Made by a program: the position numbers and the translations under genes. Below the pieces are notes generated by a model. The model saw nothing but the letters and a program-made list of their open reading frames with translations, was not told the origin of the DNA and did no database searches. 6,723 nucleotides of DNA from Pseudomonadota bacterium (lineage in GTDB: Bacteria; Pseudomonadota; Gammaproteobacteria; Xanthomonadales; Rhodanobacteraceae). Below are positions 5,048-6,723 of this stretch, piece after piece. The DNA is taken from contig JAJZGE010000096.1 of assembly GCA_021798675.1 (NCBI GenBank), forward strand, positions 1 to 6,723, written 5' to 3'. Each line of letters begins with the position of its first letter. Position 1 is the first letter of the stretch.

Positions 5048-6416
5048 GACGGCGCACAGCGCGGTCTTCCGCACTGCCGCGTTCCGGCTGGCCCTGCTGC
5101 AGGCACTGCTGTTCGCGGTCTTTGCCGCCGCCCTGCTTGGCGTGGTGTGGCGCGGCGTCAATGCGTACGCGGAAGCCCAGCTGCGCGATACGGTGAGGGC
5201 GGAGATGGCCGGGCTGCAGCAGGCGGCCGCGGACGCCACGCTGATCAAGCAGCTGCAGCTGCGCATGGCGTTGATGCCGCTGGGTCCGCACTACTACCTG
5301 CTGACCGATGACGGCGGCAGGCGCCTGCTCGGCAATCTGCGCTATCGACCGACCACGCCCGGCTGGCACGTGGTACCACTGACCGGCGCGCTGGGCGAAG
5401 ACCATTCCGATGCCGACAACGTGCATCTGTTCGCACGCCGACTGGCCGACGGCCGCTGGCTGGTCGTGGGCAGCGACAACCGCTCGGTGATCGAGCTGGG
5501 CGAAGTGCTCAGCGGCGGGTTCATCGACGTGGGCGGCGTCGCCGTGCTGCTGGTGCTGGTCAGCGGCGGCCTGGCCAGCCGCCGCTACCTGAAGCGCATC
5601 GACGCGCTGGGCGAACGGGCCGAACGCATTCTCGAGGGCGAGCGCGACGTGGTCATCCGCGAGCACGGCCGCGGCGACGAGTTCGACCGCCTCGCCGGCC
5701 GCCTCAACCGCCTGCTCACGCGCATGCAGGTGCTGATGGAAGGCATGCGGCAGGTGTCCAACGACATCGCGCACGACCTGCGCACGCCGCTGGCGCGCCT
5801 GCGCCAGCATCTGGAAGCCGGGCTGATCGAGGCACCCGCGTCCTCGCCGCTGCGCCGCACGGTAGAGCAGGCGATGATCGAGGTGGACCGGCTGCTGGCC
5901 ACCTTCCGCGCCATGCTGCGGATCGCCAGCGTGGAGGCGCGCCAGCGCCGCGCGGGATTCGCAGCGGTGGACCTGTCGCAGCTGTTTGCCGACATCGCCG
6001 AAACCTATCGCCCGGTGGCGGAAGATCGCGGGCAGCAGCTGCAGGCGGTCATCGCAGCCGGGCAGGTGGTGCACGGTGATCGCACGCTGCTGGCGCAGCT
6101 GCTTGCCAACCTGGTGGAAAACGCGCTGCACCACACCCCGCGCGGCACCCGCGTCGCGCTGGGGCTGACGCCGATGGCGCAGGGCCTGATCGGCCGTGTC
6201 GAGGACAACGGCCCCGGCGTTCCCGCCGAGGCGCGCACGCGCGTGCTGGGCCGCTTCGTGCGCCTGGACAGCAGCCGCCGCACGCCCGGCGACGGCCTTG
6301 GCCTGGCGCTGGTGGCGGCGGTGGCCGACCTGCACGGCATCCAGCTCTCGCTGGGCGACGCGCATCCCGGCCTGCGTGTCGAACTGCGGTTTCCGGCGGG
6401 CGCAGCGGCACGCTGA
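5034..6416 (+). CDS. HAMP-containing membrane sensor histidine kinase
   Basis: A 460-residue inner-membrane kinase, partner of the regulator encoded just upstream. TM1 is about 17-39 and TM2 about 161-181, enclosing a periplasmic sensor of about 120 residues with HYYLLTDDGGRRLLGNL (86-102) and LADGRWLVVGSDN (137-149), possibly a PAS/Cache-like fold. A HAMP linker follows (about 182-234). The dimerisation helix carries H247 in NDIAHDLRTPLARL, the phosphorylated His with the H-E/D-x-R-T-P motif. The ATPase domain has the N box (N359 and N363 in LLANLVENALHH), the G1 box DNGPG (391-395) and the G2 box GDGLGLAL (419-426), so it looks fully active. The start is GTG at 5034, 14 bp inside the regulator gene; no better start precedes TM1, and the ribosome site (GGGG about 10 bases upstream) is weak, suggesting translational coupling. 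The ligand is unknown. Confidence 0.95.
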   Translation: MRHAETAHSAVFRTAAFRLALLQALLFAVFAAALLGVVWRGVNAYAEAQLRDTVRAEMAGLQQAAADATLIKQLQLRMALMPLGPHYYLLTDDGGRRLLGNLRYRPTTPGWHVVPLTGALGEDHSDADNVHLFARRLADGRWLVVGSDNRSVIELGEVLSGGFIDVGGVAVLLVLVSGGLASRRYLKRIDALGERAERILEGERDVVIREHGRGDEFDRLAGRLNRLLTRMQVLMEGMRQVSNDIAHDLRTPLARLRQHLEAGLIEAPASSPLRRTVEQAMIEVDRLLATFRAMLRIASVEARQRRAGFAAVDLSQLFADIAETYRPVAEDRGQQLQAVIAAGQVVHGDRTLLAQLLANLVENALHHTPRGTRVALGLTPMAQGLIGRVEDNGPGVPAEARTRVLGRFVRLDSSRRTPGDGLGLALVAAVADLHGIQLSLGDAHPGLRVELRFPAGAAAR

Positions 6417-6616
6417 GCGGATCGCGCCCGAGCTCGAAACGCGCCGGCCCTTCCCGCCACATCGCACCATACCGATCAGTAAGTATCCGGCCACCGGACT
6501 GTCACGGCGCCGATCTAGCTTCCAGCGCAACTCCTGCGCTTTCTCCTGCCACTCCACCTCTCGGTGCCTGCATGTCGGGCCTCGGGCATGGCTTTATCCA
6601 GATCGAGGTTTGTCCC
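6417..6616 (+). other. 200-bp spacer between kinase and next gene, with ribosome site
   Basis: No coding frame, terminator-like hairpin with T-run, or clear promoter is visible. Small palindromes are CGAGCTCG (6429-6436) and CGGCGCCG near 6510. GAGG at 6605-6608 lies 8 bases before the next ATG and is a credible ribosome site. Read-through from the kinase operon is possible, but the spacing allows a separate promoter. Confidence 0.4.
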
Positions 6617-6723
6617 ATGGAACGTACGGTTCTCAGAAACGCGATCCTGCGTGGCATCGCCCTGCTCGGCCTCGGCGCCGCCGCCGTCCCCGCCTGGTCG
6701 ACCGGCGCCTCCCTCGCCGGGAC
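6617..6723 (+). CDS. N-terminus of an exported protein, cut by the window end
   Basis: ATG at 6617 opens 35 codons that run off the window. The peptide begins MERTVLRNAILRG, with two Arg near the start, followed by a hydrophobic core (IALLGLGAAAV) and a VPA-like cleavage site near residue 26, so it looks like a Sec signal peptide. GAGG 8 bases upstream supports the start. The mature part is too short to assign a family. It lies downstream of, and in the same direction as, the two-component operon, so it may be co-regulated. The frame is supported by the ribosome site and signal-peptide pattern only. Confidence 0.6.
   Translation, partial: MERTVLRNAILRGIALLGLGAAAVPAWSTGASLAG

Noticed and set aside
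4953..6557. A 534-codon frame antisense to the kinase
   Set aside because: Low-complexity Ala/Arg/Gln/His-rich product. The plus strand carries all kinase motifs in order.

Overview
The window is GC-rich (about two thirds G+C by eye) and gene-dense. Proteobacterial gene families are present: an outer-membrane TonB-dependent receptor, a secreted beta-propeller, an OmpR-family response regulator with its membrane histidine kinase, and the end of a VapC-type toxin. GC content, codon choice and the receptor point to a gammaproteobacterium near Xanthomonadaceae/Rhodanobacteraceae. That placement is an impression from style, not a proven assignment.

Layout, left to right: (1) 2-94, last 30 codons of a VapC-like PIN toxin on the + strand, converging on (2) a TonB-dependent receptor on the - strand (200-2575). 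(3) A 513-bp non-coding stretch (2576-3088), unusually rich in short perfect palindromes; it should hold the receptor's promoter and leader. (4) A secreted YncE-like beta-propeller on the - strand (3089-4081). (5) A 288-bp divergent control region (4082-4369) with a near-perfect 30-bp dyad next to the propeller gene and a perfect 16-bp palindrome ahead of the regulator gene. (6) A response regulator (4370-5047) and a histidine kinase (5034-6416) on the + strand, overlapping by 14 bp. (7) A 200-bp spacer, then the first 35 codons of another exported protein (6617 to the window end).

Inferred working model: the two-component pair senses a periplasmic or envelope signal and controls the divergent propeller and receptor genes through the dyads in the intergenic regions. 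Receptor and propeller could then form an uptake and periplasmic-handling unit for one scarce nutrient. A TonB receptor beside a YncE-type propeller recalls the adjacent yncD/yncE genes of E. coli, but the substrate here cannot be read from the sequence. No mobile element, CRISPR array, tRNA or rRNA was seen. The most distinctive signals are the intergenic dyads; the genes belong to recognisable families.
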